This document shows, in pieces, positions 44,830-55,900 of a DNA stretch of 64,000 bases. The position numbers and the translations under genes were made by a program. The stretch comes from Sorghum bicolor (lineage: Eukaryota > Streptophyta > Magnoliopsida > Poales > Poaceae), in the NCBI RefSeq assembly GCF_000003195.3, contig NC_012873.2, forward strand, positions 65,605,615 through 65,669,614. The letters run 5' to 3'. Below the pieces are notes generated by a model. That model made no database searches. It worked only from the letters and a program-made list of their open reading frames with translations, and was not told the origin of the DNA. Numbering within the stretch: the stretch's first letter is position 1; every line of letters starts with the position of its first letter.

Positions 44830-47142
44830 AGCCTACAAAGTAATACCATTTGATTTAATAAATTTACTCAAAGTAAATTACAATCATGATGGTAAGCAAA
44901 ATGTTGTAATAAAATGCAAATTAATTTAACTAGCATAGCTCATCCTGATTTAAGATATCAATAGGTAGACAAAGATCATATAATATTCAGGGCAACTCTC
45001 AACAATTTGTATATATATATGGTTAGATAATCTCAAATGTCATAAGACATAGAGTAGATCTTAATAGTAGGCAAATAATTTGCTGTCTTAGCACGGTCTC
45101 TGGGCCGAATAATCCAATTATTGAATTAAACGCAGCCAATGCTAAGAACTCTACTACACCATATATAAACAAATTAATGATTAAAACATGGTAATCACTG
45201 CAATAGTGTAAGCCATAAATGATCTTGGTCTAATCTTTTATTTTGGGGTATATATTCAGTAGGTAATCATCTAGTCAAAAGGACGTGATGTAGACCTTTG
45301 AAAATGTGTGAATAAACTCACTATCTTAGGCATGTCTGTATATTTAAATAATCGGCAGAAAATTTCAATCATAGCCAATGCCTTGAATATTTCAAAAATA
45401 TTCTCCCCAAAATAAATAATTAAGCTATGCATAAATTAATTGCTGTAATTCACCAGAAATAAACTAATGAATAAAATAACAGAGAGATAAGATCTGTGAT
45501 TTATTGTAATGACACAACAAGTATGAGAGTGATCATGAAATAACGCAAACATACTAGCATTCTTATATTAGAATCCGAATTTGCATAAGTACAAATAAAC
45601 AAACACATTTGTACAAGTCCACAATCATACAGTGTTCTAATATTTCAAGAATAAAATACTAATACTGATAACACTGTAGAAATTAGCATAGTCTAATTTA
45701 AGATTAAGAACTAACACTGCTGAAATTGACAAATTCGAAATAAAACAGAAATAAAAAGAAGGACGTCTTCTGGCCCAAGCCAAAATGGCCGGCCCGCGAA
45801 GCAACAGCAGCAGCCGGCGGGTGGGGCAGGCCGCAACCTGGGCCTGGGCTGCCAATTCGGCCCAGGCGCGCGCCCCCCCACCCCCTCTCCCCCTGGCCCA
45901 TATAAAAGGGCGGCAGTTAGGGTTGAACCCTAACTGCCAGCACCTCCACCCACGGCCAGGGGCGCCGCCGCCGCCCTGGAGGAGCTCCGGCGCCGCCGCC
46001 CTCCGCCCCGAGGAGCGCCACCGTCCCTGCCTCCATCGTCGCCCTTCTCTGTCGCCGGTGAGGAGCGCCGGCGCAGATCGGGAAGGAGCCGACCCCCAAG
46101 CCCCAGCTCGGTCCGCCATGGGTGGCGGCCGGCCGGCGACCAGCGGCGCCCCTTCCCCGTCCGACGGTGGCTCAAGCAGAGGGAGGGGCGCGCCCCTCCG
46201 AGGAGGAGGCGCCACCGCCGCCACTCATGCCCGGGCTGGCGTGCCCGTTCTCGAGTGCCCGAACGCGGCCGTTCGCGCGAGGGCTTCCCTGCGCGCGCGC
46301 TGACGGGCCGTGCGGCACCGAGATCCAGGTGCGACGGATGGTGGGGCTCCCGGCCGTGTCGGCGATGTTGACGGCCGGGGGTGTGGACGGCTGAGGTGGA
46401 GTCGGTGCAGCGATGGCGGGTTCGAGGATCTCGCCGGCGTCCCTGGAGAAGAGGCGGAGCGGAGGTGCGGCCCGGCGCGCTGCGATGGTCGCGAGCGGCC
46501 GAGGAGTCGCCGATCCGTTCGGCAGCGGGGTCGACGGGGAACCGGCTGTAGTAGCCGCCACGTTCGCGGAAGGAGCCCCAGCCGAAGACGATGGCGCTGC
46601 CCTGGTGTCGGTGAAGCCAGGCGGTGCGGTCGAAGACGATGGACCGGCCTCCGGGTTCATGGCGGCGAGCGCCACGGGCACCCAGGAGGACGGTCCCGGC
46701 GCCGTTCCCTGGAACGGGCACCAGGGGAGGTGCTGAACGGAGGCCTCCCCCTGTCCAGGACTCCAGTTCGCCGGCAAACCCATCACTGGGTCAACCGGTG
46801 CCACTGGAGCGGAAGCACGACGCCCACGTCGACGACGACGACGCCCGGCCTCCACCGGAGCACCAGCGCCGCGGCTTTCTCCGAGGAGATTCCGCAGTGT
46901 GTTGAGGAGGGAGTCCCGGATGTGCTCGTTGTCGAACGGCACCCCGATGCGGCAGGCGCGGTAGTAGATCATGAAGACGAGGCGAAGAACGAGTTGTGCA
47001 GACGGTACGTACGGCCGTGGAGGCATTGTACCTTGGTTTCGCTTTCCAACTCCGGTGATCGCCGGAATCACGAACGGCTCCGGCGCCTGCGCCTGAGGAA
47101 CTGCTCCCGGCCTTCTCTTCTCAGTGTAGAGCGCTGATAACG
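44830..47142 (-). other. Long 5' leader of the Copia element, GC-rich in its first half
   Basis: 2.3 kb between the 5' LTR and gag. 45750-47140 is very GC-rich with several overlapping open frames; 44830-45740 is AT-rich. On the + strand the block has a TATAAAA box (45901-45907) and a perfect 27-bp palindrome (45912-45938) with two inverted telo-box motifs (TTAGGGTT/AACCCTAA), unlike ordinary retrotransposon leader. Confidence 0.6.
46172..47026 (-). CDS. Leader ORF of the Copia element, unknown function
   Basis: From MPPRPYVPSAQLVLRLVFMI (ATG 47026; the frame opens at 47071) about 284 residues remain open. The first 50 (YYRACRIGVPFDNEHIRDSL..LRNLLGE) look like a folded helical segment, followed by RRRRRRGRR and a Pro/Ala/Ser-rich low-complexity tail. 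It begins close to the 5' LTR, so it would be the first ORF on the genomic RNA. I do not recognise it. High GC alone can keep frames open, so only the first third is persuasive. Confidence 0.4.
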   Translation of the reverse strand: MPPRPYVPSAQLVLRLVFMIYYRACRIGVPFDNEHIRDSLLNTLRNLLGESRGAGAPVEAGRRRRRRGRRASAPVAPVDPVMGLPANWSPGQGEASVQHLPWCPFQGTAPGPSSWVPVALAAMNPEAGPSSSTAPPGFTDTRAAPSSSAGAPSANVAATTAGSPSTPLPNGSATPRPLATIAARRAAPPLRLFSRDAGEILEPAIAAPTPPQPSTPPAVNIADTAGSPTIRRTWISVPHGPSARAQGSPRANGRVRALENGHASPGMSGGGGASSSEGRAPPSA

Positions 47143-47370
47143 TGTTGCAGTAGAAATGTAATAGGAACAGTAGAATGTAAAAACTTATTGATGAACAGTG
47201 AATATATATATATACAAGCCCCCGATGGGGCAGTTCCCAGAGTGGAGACCCGCTCCCACGATCCCCATATCCGTGCCAGGAAGAGTAGGAGCGTGAGAGA
47301 GGAAACCGTCATTAGCAGTTGCTAATTGTCCACTAATTGATCACCTAGAATATTAAGAATATTCTTAACA
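47143..47370 (-). repeat. 5' LTR of the Copia element
   Basis: 228 bp with the same ends as the left LTR. A TATATATATA run lies in the middle (about 47204). The adjoining - strand sequence GTTATCAGCGCTC is a variant initiator-Met-type primer-binding site. Confidence 0.92.
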
Positions 47371-47375
47371 GATTT

Positions 47376-47793
47376 CCCGCACGTTTTCGGCCGCCCGTCC
47401 AAAGCGGACCCTCCCGCAGTCCCGCTAGACCCCGAGCCCGAACCGTCTCGCGCCGTCGTCGCGCGCGTGGCGTCCCCAGTCGGCTGGCGAAAGCGACCCG
47501 GTGCCCAACTCATCTGCCGATCGGTCGTCGCGGCTGCTAACCCCCGTCTCCCCCGAAGTCCCCGAAGGTCCAAAAGGTGATGATGGCCCGGTGCGTTCCG
47601 TGTCACGTCACCACCTCTGCCGCTTCAATCGTGTTGTGTCGTACTCGTACTACACGCGACGGGAGAACGTACAGTACGTACGACTAGGAAAGGCGCGTGC
47701 CCGAGCCACGTTCCGCCACTGTGCCGGCCGTCTGGCGCTGCTCGCGTCGTTTTCGCGGCACTAGCTCTCGCCGGTTTGTTTTTTTCCTAGGTA
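47376..47793. other. GC-rich stretch right of the Copia insertion
   Basis: Continuation of 38912-39373. CpG-rich, no convincing ORF or splice pattern. Confidence 0.35.
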
Positions 47794-48049
47794 GGTCTTG
47801 TTTAGACCTTGATTAGTTCATCTCAAAAATCAAACGTCTTGTTCGCTTAAATTTATCACATTGAATCTTACAACACATGCATAAAATATTAATTTTATAC
47901 AAAAACAAAACTAATTGCACAGTTTGCCTGCAAATCGCTAAATGAACTTTTTTTAGTCTACTTAGTCCATGATCGAACAATAATTTTAAAATAAAAACAA
48001 AAGTGCTACAATACCTAAAATTAAATAATCTTCGAAAATAAACAAGGCC
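47794..48049 (-). mobile_element. Tourist-like MITE of the GGCCTTGTTTAG family
   Basis: Starts GGTCTTGTTTAG, ends AAACAAGGCC; interior CTAATTGCACAGTTTGCCTGCAAATCGC marks the reverse orientation relative to the 9738 copy. Confidence 0.7.
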
Positions 48050-48054
48050 TTAGT

Positions 48055-48250
48055 TGGAGAATTTTTTTTGTTTTGGACAATAATCAAACGCCTTGTTCGC
48101 TTTCATTTGTCTAATTATGAACTAGCAAGTCTTAAAAGATTCGTCTAAACTATATAATTAGTTATTTATTTTATCTATATTAAATGCTCTAAATATGTGC
48201 TGCAAGATTCAATACGACGAGAAATTTTAAAAAAAAATAGTTTTTGGGTG
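48055..48250 (+). mobile_element. Degraded MITE of the same family
   Basis: Contains AAGTCTTAAAAGATTCGTCT, TCTATATTAAATGCTCT and GCAAGATTCAATACGACG, family hallmarks in the same orientation as the 9738 copy; the ends are decayed. Confidence 0.55.
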
Positions 48251-49533
48251 AAACTAAAAAAAGAAAAGCCATAATACAGTCGTACCAATGTCGGCGGTGA
48301 TCGATCGACTTTTTCTGAGAGATGATCGAGGCTAGCTAAAAGTAAGTGAAGGCTAGTATGAATTAATATAATCTACTTACTATGTATAGTACCACTCGTG
48401 ACCGTAATAATAAATTAGCTAATTCAAATGCAAGTTGGAATATGTTTTCCAGCAAAATTACTGACCCACCTAATTCGCTTTTGACTGACCTGCCAACTGC
48501 CATGGAGTACTCGATGGATCGTTCCTTCTTTATGCTGCTGAGCAATGCAAATTGGGCATGCAAACATTTCTAACTCGTTTTTGATGCGGTCGAGTCGATC
48601 GAACTGACCAGAGCGCGTAGATGCACCTGCACCCATCTGACTTTCAAACATATAACCATGCTCACGTCACAGCTCGTACGTAGACCAAAAAATAATAATC
48701 TTGCCAGTTCCGTTTTGTTATTTTCCTCGTATACTGCTGCTAGTGCAAAGAGGTCTAGCTGAACTTGTGGTTAATTACCTTCCTTTTCATGCGTTGAAAA
48801 AAAGCAGCTGCCCGACCTATAGGTGGCCTTATTACCATATCTTATCCTTAAACACGTGTTACATTACATTATTCTGTCGTGCTCGAGAAAGAAGAAAGCC
48901 CGTACGCGAGCGTGTTTAGCCAGCTACGCTACTGTAGAAAGAAAGCACGGGCTCGCATCTCGATAGCTAGTCGCTAGTCATCACTCGTCAATCCTCGCTA
49001 GGGATATACAAATACTGTTAATCATGTCGAAAGAATACGATTAGATATGGATATCATATGCGATTTAAATATTTAGATATGGATATAATACGATATCAAA
49101 CGTTAAATATTTGGATTCAGATATAAACAGATATAAACTCTTTTAAATAAATTTGATTTCAAATACGATCGAAAAAATATCTATACCATTTTATCCCTAT
49201 ATTCGTCACCACCACGTCACACGAGAGCCAGCTCTTCTATCCGTGGCACTTTGACGTTGTTGGCTTTGGCTATGTGTAGATGCAGCTGTAGCCAGCATCA
49301 GTGTCTTTTGTTATTGCTAGCAACTTTCAGAGTTGCAGCACGCGTGAGGGACGGCACCATTCATGTCGTCGACAAAATGTTCATCACCAATCGAGTACTG
49401 CAAAATTAATCATATATGCTACTGTGTTGTTCGCTTGAACTTATCCGCTAAAATTTTATTTTTTTTTATAATAAATCAACATCAACAACTTTTATGGTAA
49501 GCATCTTGCTCTGTCTCGCTGACCGGTCCAGTA
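48251..49533. other. Intergenic, AT-rich, no gene
   Basis: About 49000-49195 (AGGGATATACAAATACTG to CCATTTTATCCCTA) looks like a decayed hAT-type element rich in GATATGGATAT; boundaries uncertain. 49430-49500 may be another MITE scrap. Nothing coding recognised. Confidence 0.35.
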
Positions 49534-49842
49534 CTCCCTCTATTTCAATATTTGTTTGCTCACTACATGCACGATTCAAAACTTCTTTCCTTATTTAGAT
49601 TACTTGTCGCTCTCATATTCTACATCCTTCGTCCATGCAGACACAGCACCAAATAAGTCACGTTCTTCTAGCCAAAATGCACAAGCGAACGAGGGTGCAA
49701 TATGCAACCCATCAAGAATTTTGATGTACTCTTCTTCCAGGCAAGATTGTGACGTAATCTAAGCGAATACTTTCTCTCTTTAATATTGTTGCTTATTTTG
49801 TGTGAGATATTAGCTAAAATAATGTGAAATGCATGGCGGGAG
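49534..49842. mobile_element. Stowaway-like element, 309 bp, TSD TA
   Basis: Ends CTCCCTCTATTTCAATATTT and GCATGGCGGGAG, with TA on both sides (49532-49533, 49843-49844). Short imperfect TIR; larger than a standard Stowaway MITE. Confidence 0.55.
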
Positions 49843-49844
49843 TA

Positions 49845-50202
49845 TTATTTTGTAATAACACGCATACAGGCACACTGCCGTACAACGATCAATCTTGGAC
49901 TGTGGACAAGCATTCAAGAAACAACGGAGTGCCTATCCGCCGCGCGTACTACAGCCAGACGACAAGACGAGAGCAGCGACGCGCCGCGCGGGGCGGTCGT
50001 CAGTCGGTGAGCAACCACGAGGCCCCCCTCGCGTGGCTTTCGGAGAACCTGGGAAGGGGCATCTGCATTTGGTGCAGTGGGATGGATGCCGACATCGTCG
50101 TCGGCGTCGAGTCATGACTCCTCTGTCGCGCCACAGCGCCGAACGTGCGCGTCGTGGGCGGGGCGCCCATAAAAAGCTGCAGCGCGCGCGGCGCCGTACT
50201 GT
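49845..50202. other. GC-rich spacer between MITEs, no gene
   Basis: GC-rich with open frames on both strands but no domain, start context or splice pattern I can support. Confidence 0.3.
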
Positions 50203-50434
50203 GGCCTTGTTTAGTTCGCAAAATTTTTCAAGATTCCCCGTCACATCAAATCTTGCGGCACATGCATAGAGCATTAAATATAGATGAAAACAAAAACTAT
50301 TTGCACAGTTCATCTGTAAACCGCGAGATGAATCTTTTGAGTCTAGTTACTCTATAATTGGACAATGTTTGTCAAATAAAAACGAAAGTGCTACAGTGCC
50401 GTTTTTCACCATTTTTTTCGAACTGAACAAGGCC
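50203..50434 (-). mobile_element. Tourist-like MITE (GGCCTTGTTTAG family), well preserved
   Basis: GGCCTTGTTTAGTTCG to CGAACTGAACAAGGCC with interior CCCGTCACATCAAATCTTGC and AATGTTTGTCAAATAAAAAC. The cleanest family copy in the window. Confidence 0.88.
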
Positions 50435-50518
50435 TATCTTGACCATACACGGCCGCCGGCGTTCTCCTGTCGGACGGGTCGGCCCGACCCCGGCGCGTGC
50501 ACGCACCTTCGCGGCTAG

Positions 50519-50755
50519 GGCTCGTTTAGTTTCGAAAAAAGTTTATTTCGATATTGCACCACTTTTATTTTTATTTAATAAATATTATCTAATCATGGAT
50601 TAATAGTTTTAAAAGATTCATCTCGTAATTTACAGGCAAACTTTGTAATTAGTTTTTATTTTCGTCTATATTTAATACTCTATACATGTGCCGCAAGATT
50701 CGATGTGACGGGAATTTTGAAAATTTTTTAGTTTTTGGGAGTGCGCTGAACGAAA
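50519..50755 (+). mobile_element. Tourist-like MITE, decayed ends
   Basis: CTCGTTTAGTTTCG to GCTGAACGAAAA, interior AAAGATTCATCTCGTAATTT and GATTCGATGTGACGGG. Confidence 0.7.
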
Positions 50756-50834
50756 ATAAATTTGTTGCCTGTGCCACAACGGTCAGAACAATGTGTGAGC
50801 CCTGGTCTGTCGATCTTAATATAGGCCTGGTTTA

Positions 50835-51064
50835 GGTCTTGTTCAGTTCAAAAAATTTTTGTTTTTAACTACTGTAGTATTTTCGTTTGTATGTGACAAT
50901 TATTATCCAATTATGGAGTAACTAGGTTCAAAAGATTCGTCTCATAAATTACAGAGAAATTGTGTAATTAGTTTTTATTTTCATCTATATTTAATGCTTC
51001 ATACATGTGAACAAAGATTCGATGTGACGGGAAATCTTGAAAATTTTTTGAACTAAACAAGGCC
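50835..51064 (+). mobile_element. Tourist-like MITE, TSD TTA
   Basis: GGTCTTGTTCAGTTC to GAACTAAACAAGGCC, flanked by TTA on both sides (50832-50834, 51065-51067). Confidence 0.85.
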
Positions 51065-51069
51065 TTACT

Positions 51070-51242
51070 TTCACCCAAAAACCCAAATTTTTTCAAGATT
51101 CCCCGTCACATCAAATCTTTAGACGCATGCATGAAGTATTAAATATAGATAAAAATAAAAACTAATTGCACAGTTTGGTCGAAATTGACGAGACAAATTT
51201 TTTGAGCCCAGAGTTGCGAAATTTTTTAGACTAAACAAGGCC
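51070..51242 (-). mobile_element. Tourist-like MITE, one end missing
   Basis: Begins within CAAGATTCCCCGTCACATCA and ends ACTAAACAAGGCC. The start abuts the previous MITE, suggesting insertion of one next to or into the other. Confidence 0.7.
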
Positions 51243-51404
51243 ATAGACGTGATCTTCCGGCTGCATGTAGTTGTAGGTCTGTGCGCAGAGTGTGGGTTTA
51301 CGTGTATTCGCATATGTTCGGATACTACCGCTGTAGCCAGTTAAGAGACATAAAAAAAAAAAATGACTGTCGAGTGTCGACCGGGAGCGCCGGCTGCTCA
51401 GATC

Positions 51405-51627
51405 CGAAAAGTTTTTCTTTAACGATAGCATTTTCGTTTTTATTTGACAAATATTGTTTAATCATAGAGTAACTAGACTTAAAAGATTCATCTCGCGATT
51501 TACAGGTAAACTGTACAATTAGTTTTTATTTTCATCTATATTTAGTGCTCTATGCATTTGCCGTAAGATTCGATGTGACGAAGAATCTTAAAAAGTTTTT
51601 GATTTTTAGGGTAAACTAAATAAGGCC
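51405..51627 (+). mobile_element. Tourist-like MITE, left end missing
   Basis: Interior GCATTTTCGTTTTTATTTGA, AAAGATTCATCTCGCGATTT; ends AACTAAATAAGGCC. Confidence 0.75.
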
Positions 51628-51636
51628 TAAAGCTTA

Positions 51637-51862
51637 GGCCTTGTTTTAGTTGGTAATTTTTTTGGTTTTGGACTGTAGTACTTCGTTTGTATTTGATAAT
51701 TATTATTCAATCGTGGATTAACTAGGTTTAAAAAATTTATCTTACAAATTATAGGTAAATTGTATAATTAGTTATTATTTTATTTATATTTAATGCTTTA
51801 TGTATATGTCATAAGATTTGATGTGATGGAAAATTTTCAAAAAAATTTGAGCACCAAAAAAA
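51637..51862 (+). mobile_element. Tourist-like MITE, right end decayed
   Basis: Starts GGCCTTGTTTTAGTTGG only 9 bp after the previous copy; interior TTCGTTTGTATTTGATAATT and GATTTGATGTGATGG; the terminus is lost in an A-rich run. Confidence 0.7.
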
Positions 51863-52039
51863 CAAAAAACAAAAAAAAAATCATGGAGCGCTCGGCTCGC
51901 CCTTTTCTCCTTCCGTCCGGTGAAGACAACCACCACCTGTTCGGCTGTTCTTGTCTTTCACGACAATGTAAACCCAATCCGACGAGTGATCGCCCAGTGC
52001 GTGCTGGAATGAGAACACCACATCGTCACGTGTTGGTTA

Positions 52040-52175
52040 AGAGTGTTAAAATTTAACAGATATTATCGCATTTTTATTTTATTTAATAATTAATATTTAA
52101 TCATAGACTAATTAGGTTCAGAATATTTGTCTCATCTAGTTGTGTTTTTAGTTTTGTAATTATCTATTGTTAAAC
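52040..52175 (+). mobile_element. Fragment of the same MITE family
   Basis: CGCATTTTTATTTTATTTAA, AATCATAGACTAATTAGGTTCAGA and TTAAACGCTCT recall the family interior; no ends. Confidence 0.4.
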
Positions 52176-52816
52176 GCTCTATTTGCCACGCCGCAAACTA
52201 GACGCACCATAATTTCTTAGGCATGCATTTAGTTTATGCCATAATTATAGCGTGCTGAATTATCTTAGATACGTGCTTTATATGTCATGGACTCGTTTTA
52301 ATACGTTAATTTTGTTTTTTTTTGAGAAATCAGGCGTCAATTTTTTTTGACCACACCTTTGGTGGTTGAGAAAATTATGCATCAACCAAACATGCCATAA
52401 TCAAAGTTCAAGAGGGGCAGAGCGCGATCTTAGCCCCTGTTGTTTTCGAGAAAAACCAAAAATTTTTACTAAGTCCAATCAGCACTCGTGGCTTGTGTGA
52501 GAGGTAATAACTGGACTACGTCTAAAAAAAAATGGACGGGGTTAGTTCGATATAATACGGCTAGTGTGTTCGCCGCTGCAGGCTTACAGGGCTGTTGCAC
52601 AGCCAGCTCTTTCGAGCACACAAGGCCCAGGAAAACGATGTTGGGCCCTACCTGGCCGTGGGCTATCTTTCTTTTCTCGAAGGAAGTGACACAGCCCAGA
52701 AGCTTTACACCTTGCTCCTACAAAGCCATGGCCCATCTTATGTGTATGCTTTCTTCTTAGGCCCACGAGAAACGCAGCCAAAAAATTAGTGAAACTGAGG
52801 CCGCGCCCCGAAATAA
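52176..52816. other. Distal upstream region of TSK, no gene
   Basis: Spacer between the MITE cluster and the proximal TSK promoter. Short open frames on both strands (52488-52789) are unsupported. Confidence 0.35.
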
Positions 52817-52825
52817 TTTGGCGGG
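52817..52825 (+). promoter_or_regulatory. E2F-like site upstream of TSK
   Basis: TTTGGCGGG matches the plant E2F consensus TTTSSCGS and lies 131 bp before the TSK start codon. It fits a gene needed in S phase. Binding is inferred from the motif only. Confidence 0.6.
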
Positions 52826-52955
52826 AGAATCCCCCTCCATCGGGTCATTCCGGCGTTTTCTTCCCTCCCTGCCTCCGACGGAAAATCTGGGTGGAGAGAG
52901 AGAGAGGAAAAAAGAAGAAAAAACAGGTCTCGGGTCCTGAACCCTAGCGGCGGCG

Positions 52956-55900
52956 ATGGCGCGCGGCGGCGGGGGGCGGTCGAAGAAGGAGGAGGAGGAG
53001 CTGCAGGGGGCGATGCGCGGGTACCATGAGGCGGTAGCGGTAGGGAACCGGGAGGAGGAGGCGCGCTGGGCCAACGTCATCGGCGACATCCACAAGCGCC
53101 GCGGCGAGTACGTCGAGGCGCTCGGGTGGCTCCGGACGGACTACGACGTCTCCGTCAAGCACCTCCCGCAGAGGCACATCCTCCCTTCCTGCCAGTCGCT
53201 CGGCGAGGTACACCTCCGCCTCGGCCAATTCTCGGAGGCGCTCAAATACCAGGTCACTCCTCTCCTCTGTGGTGTGGACTTTCTGGTAGTGCAACTGTAA
53301 ATTGTTTGAAATGTCTGATATTTAGTGATGTATATGTGACCCCCTGCCTCGATTTGGCCTATACTTGGCTCGCAGTGTTGGGTTTAGGTACATGCTGATT
53401 GTTTTAGTTGTTTCACACGCTTATTGACCTTGGATTGCATTACATTACATTACTAATTATGCTGTATCTACCCTGTCACAGTACATGTACATCTATCAAG
53501 GTATGATCATTAGGTGATTTAGTCACTGCCTCTGTGGTGTTAAATACTAACATCTTGTTGTTATAATTGGGATGCTAATAATTAGAATAATACTCAGACC
53601 TCACTTTATAAATCCAAAATTTACATTTTGCTGATTCTGCTACATGAACTCAAACTTCCATTTCCCTTGATGTTTGTTGGCTTGACAGAAGAAGCATCTA
53701 CATCTTGCAACGGATTCTGATGACCTTGTTGAGCAGCAGCGAGCTACCACGCAGCTTGGGAGAACATACCATGAGATCCTTCTAAGATCTGAAAATGACC
53801 ATAGTGCCATAAGGAATGCAAAGAAGTATTTTAGTATTTCGATGAATCTGGCAAATATTCTGAAGGAGAAATCTCCTCAAAAGTCGGACTTTCTAAAAGA
53901 ACTTATTGATGCATACAATAATATGGGCATGCTTGAGCTGGAACTTGATAATTTTGAAGAAGCTGAGAAACTACTTGTCCAGGGTCTGAAGATATGTGAC
54001 GACGAAGAGGTAGATTCATATGATGACGCTCGCACAAGGCTCCATCATAATCTAGGAAATGTGTATACTGAACTACAGAATTGGAAAGAAGCCAGTGGGC
54101 ACATCCAGAAGGATATACAGATATGTAAAAAAATAGGCCATCTTCAAGGTGAGGCAAAAGGATACATAAATCTGGGGGAGTTGCATTATCGAGTTCAGAA
54201 GTATGATGAGGCACAACAATGTTACAATAAAGCTTTTCAAGTAGCAAAATCCTTGGGAGATGAGGATGCTCTAATTAAACAAATTAAACAGAATATTAAA
54301 ACTGTTGCAAAAGCAGTTGAAGTATTTGAGCAGTTGAAGGAGGATGAACAGAAGCTAAAAAAACTTGTCCGAGACACTTCTAATGCTCGTGGAACGTCTA
54401 AAGAGAGGAAACTCCTCCTTGATCAGCATGCATGGCTGGATAATCTTATTGAGAAGGCCAGTATGATATGTGCATGGAAAAAAGTAAGCGGACCGCATGG
54501 TAACTAGTACATGATTTTTAGTTACCTTGCTATAAACTTGGATATTCATCATAATTTATTTTATTAATTTTTGGATCTTATTACAAGTAAGATTTTTTTT
54601 TTCATTTCTTATCCTATTTTATGCATGTGCATGAGTAATCAGCATGATAGCTTTTATGACTGAAAGAACTGAGAGTCTGAGACACAATTGTTCTTGTTTT
54701 TATCTTTTGAGTTGCAGTTCTGGAACTGTATATGATCTCTCCAAAAAATAATTGGTTAGCTGAATCTGAACATAAAGTTTACTAAAATAGGAAATACTGT
54801 TTTGTTTGTCAGAAACATGAATGTTTTATTTGGAACGTCTTAGTAACTTATCTAGACAATTAGGGATTACCACTTCCAACTTAATTACCTGTATTCTATG
54901 TTTGCACTGCACTCTGTGAACCGGAAACTTTTCTGAGCAATGCAAAGAAAAGTAACCTGATTTGAGGGAACTATGTGTTAGTGTTCTAATGTTAGATTGG
55001 TGCCAAGGGAAATGGTTTGGTACATAGTCTTTGTGTGACCAGCTTCGTCAGAAAAGTCACACTGCCCATTCCCATTTTGATGTCCTGAGACATAACATAA
55101 ACGTGGGAGCCTGATTTTAATTAAAACCAATCATAGATAACTTTCATTTGCTATATTATGTTTGAAAACCAACTATTGATCAGTTTATTTACTTTCTGAA
55201 TTTCAGAACTGAAAAGATTAAAACATTGTGCAAATAGGGCAAATGCATTTATGCTTACCTCACTGATATCAACAATGCACTGAGGTGCAATATAATAATG
55301 TCATGACTCATTCATGTAACTATTTGTTCTCCAGCACTTGGAATTCTCAAAAGGGAAAAAAAGGGTAGCACAGGAACTTTGCGATCAGGAAAAGTTGAGT
55401 GATTCTCATCTGTTGCTAGGGGAATCATACCAAAAGCTTAGAAACTTCAGTAAAGCTCGTAAGTGGTACATGAAAAGTTGGGACATATATCGGTCGATTG
55501 GGAACTTGGAGGTGAGTCACTAGTCTATATATTTCCTTATTTGTATTTGCGAATATGCTGTCTCGCCTCCTAGTATGACCACCTTTCCATTGTACTTGTT
55601 TACTTGATGATTCTTTTTTCTTTTTTTGGGCGAGCAATCAAATTGTAGTCATCTAAGAGATGTCCTCTTTCAGGGACAAGCATTAGCGAAAGTGAACATT
55701 GGCAATGTTCTTGATTCTTGTGCTGACTATCCTGGTGCATTGCAAGCTTACAAAGAAGGCTACAGGTATTATCTTGACGTCTTCCTGTCCAAAAGTCAGA
55801 AGATCTTAAGTAAGCATGCATGCTGTGATCTTAAGTAAATGGCCATGAACAACACATAGGACATGACATTGGAGGCTTTATTCACTAACATTTATTTTAG

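Larger units (their letters stand above)
39374..47370 (-). mobile_element. Complete Ty1/Copia LTR retrotransposon on the - strand
   Basis: 8.0 kb, flanked by GATTT (39369-39373, 47371-47375). LTRs (- strand) TGTTAAGAATATTC...CTACTGCAACA: 3' LTR 39374-39662, 5' LTR 47143-47370. A polypurine tract (CTCCCCCTGATC on +) adjoins the 3' LTR. gag and pol are intact in separate ORFs, with a long GC-rich leader. Apart from a 61-bp tandem duplication the LTRs look the same by eye, so the insertion is recent. Confidence 0.95.

Noticed and set aside
45637..46721. Several 195-275-codon GC-rich ORFs on both strands in the Copia leader
   Set aside because: High GC removes stops in all frames; only the frame starting near 47026 was kept, with low confidence.
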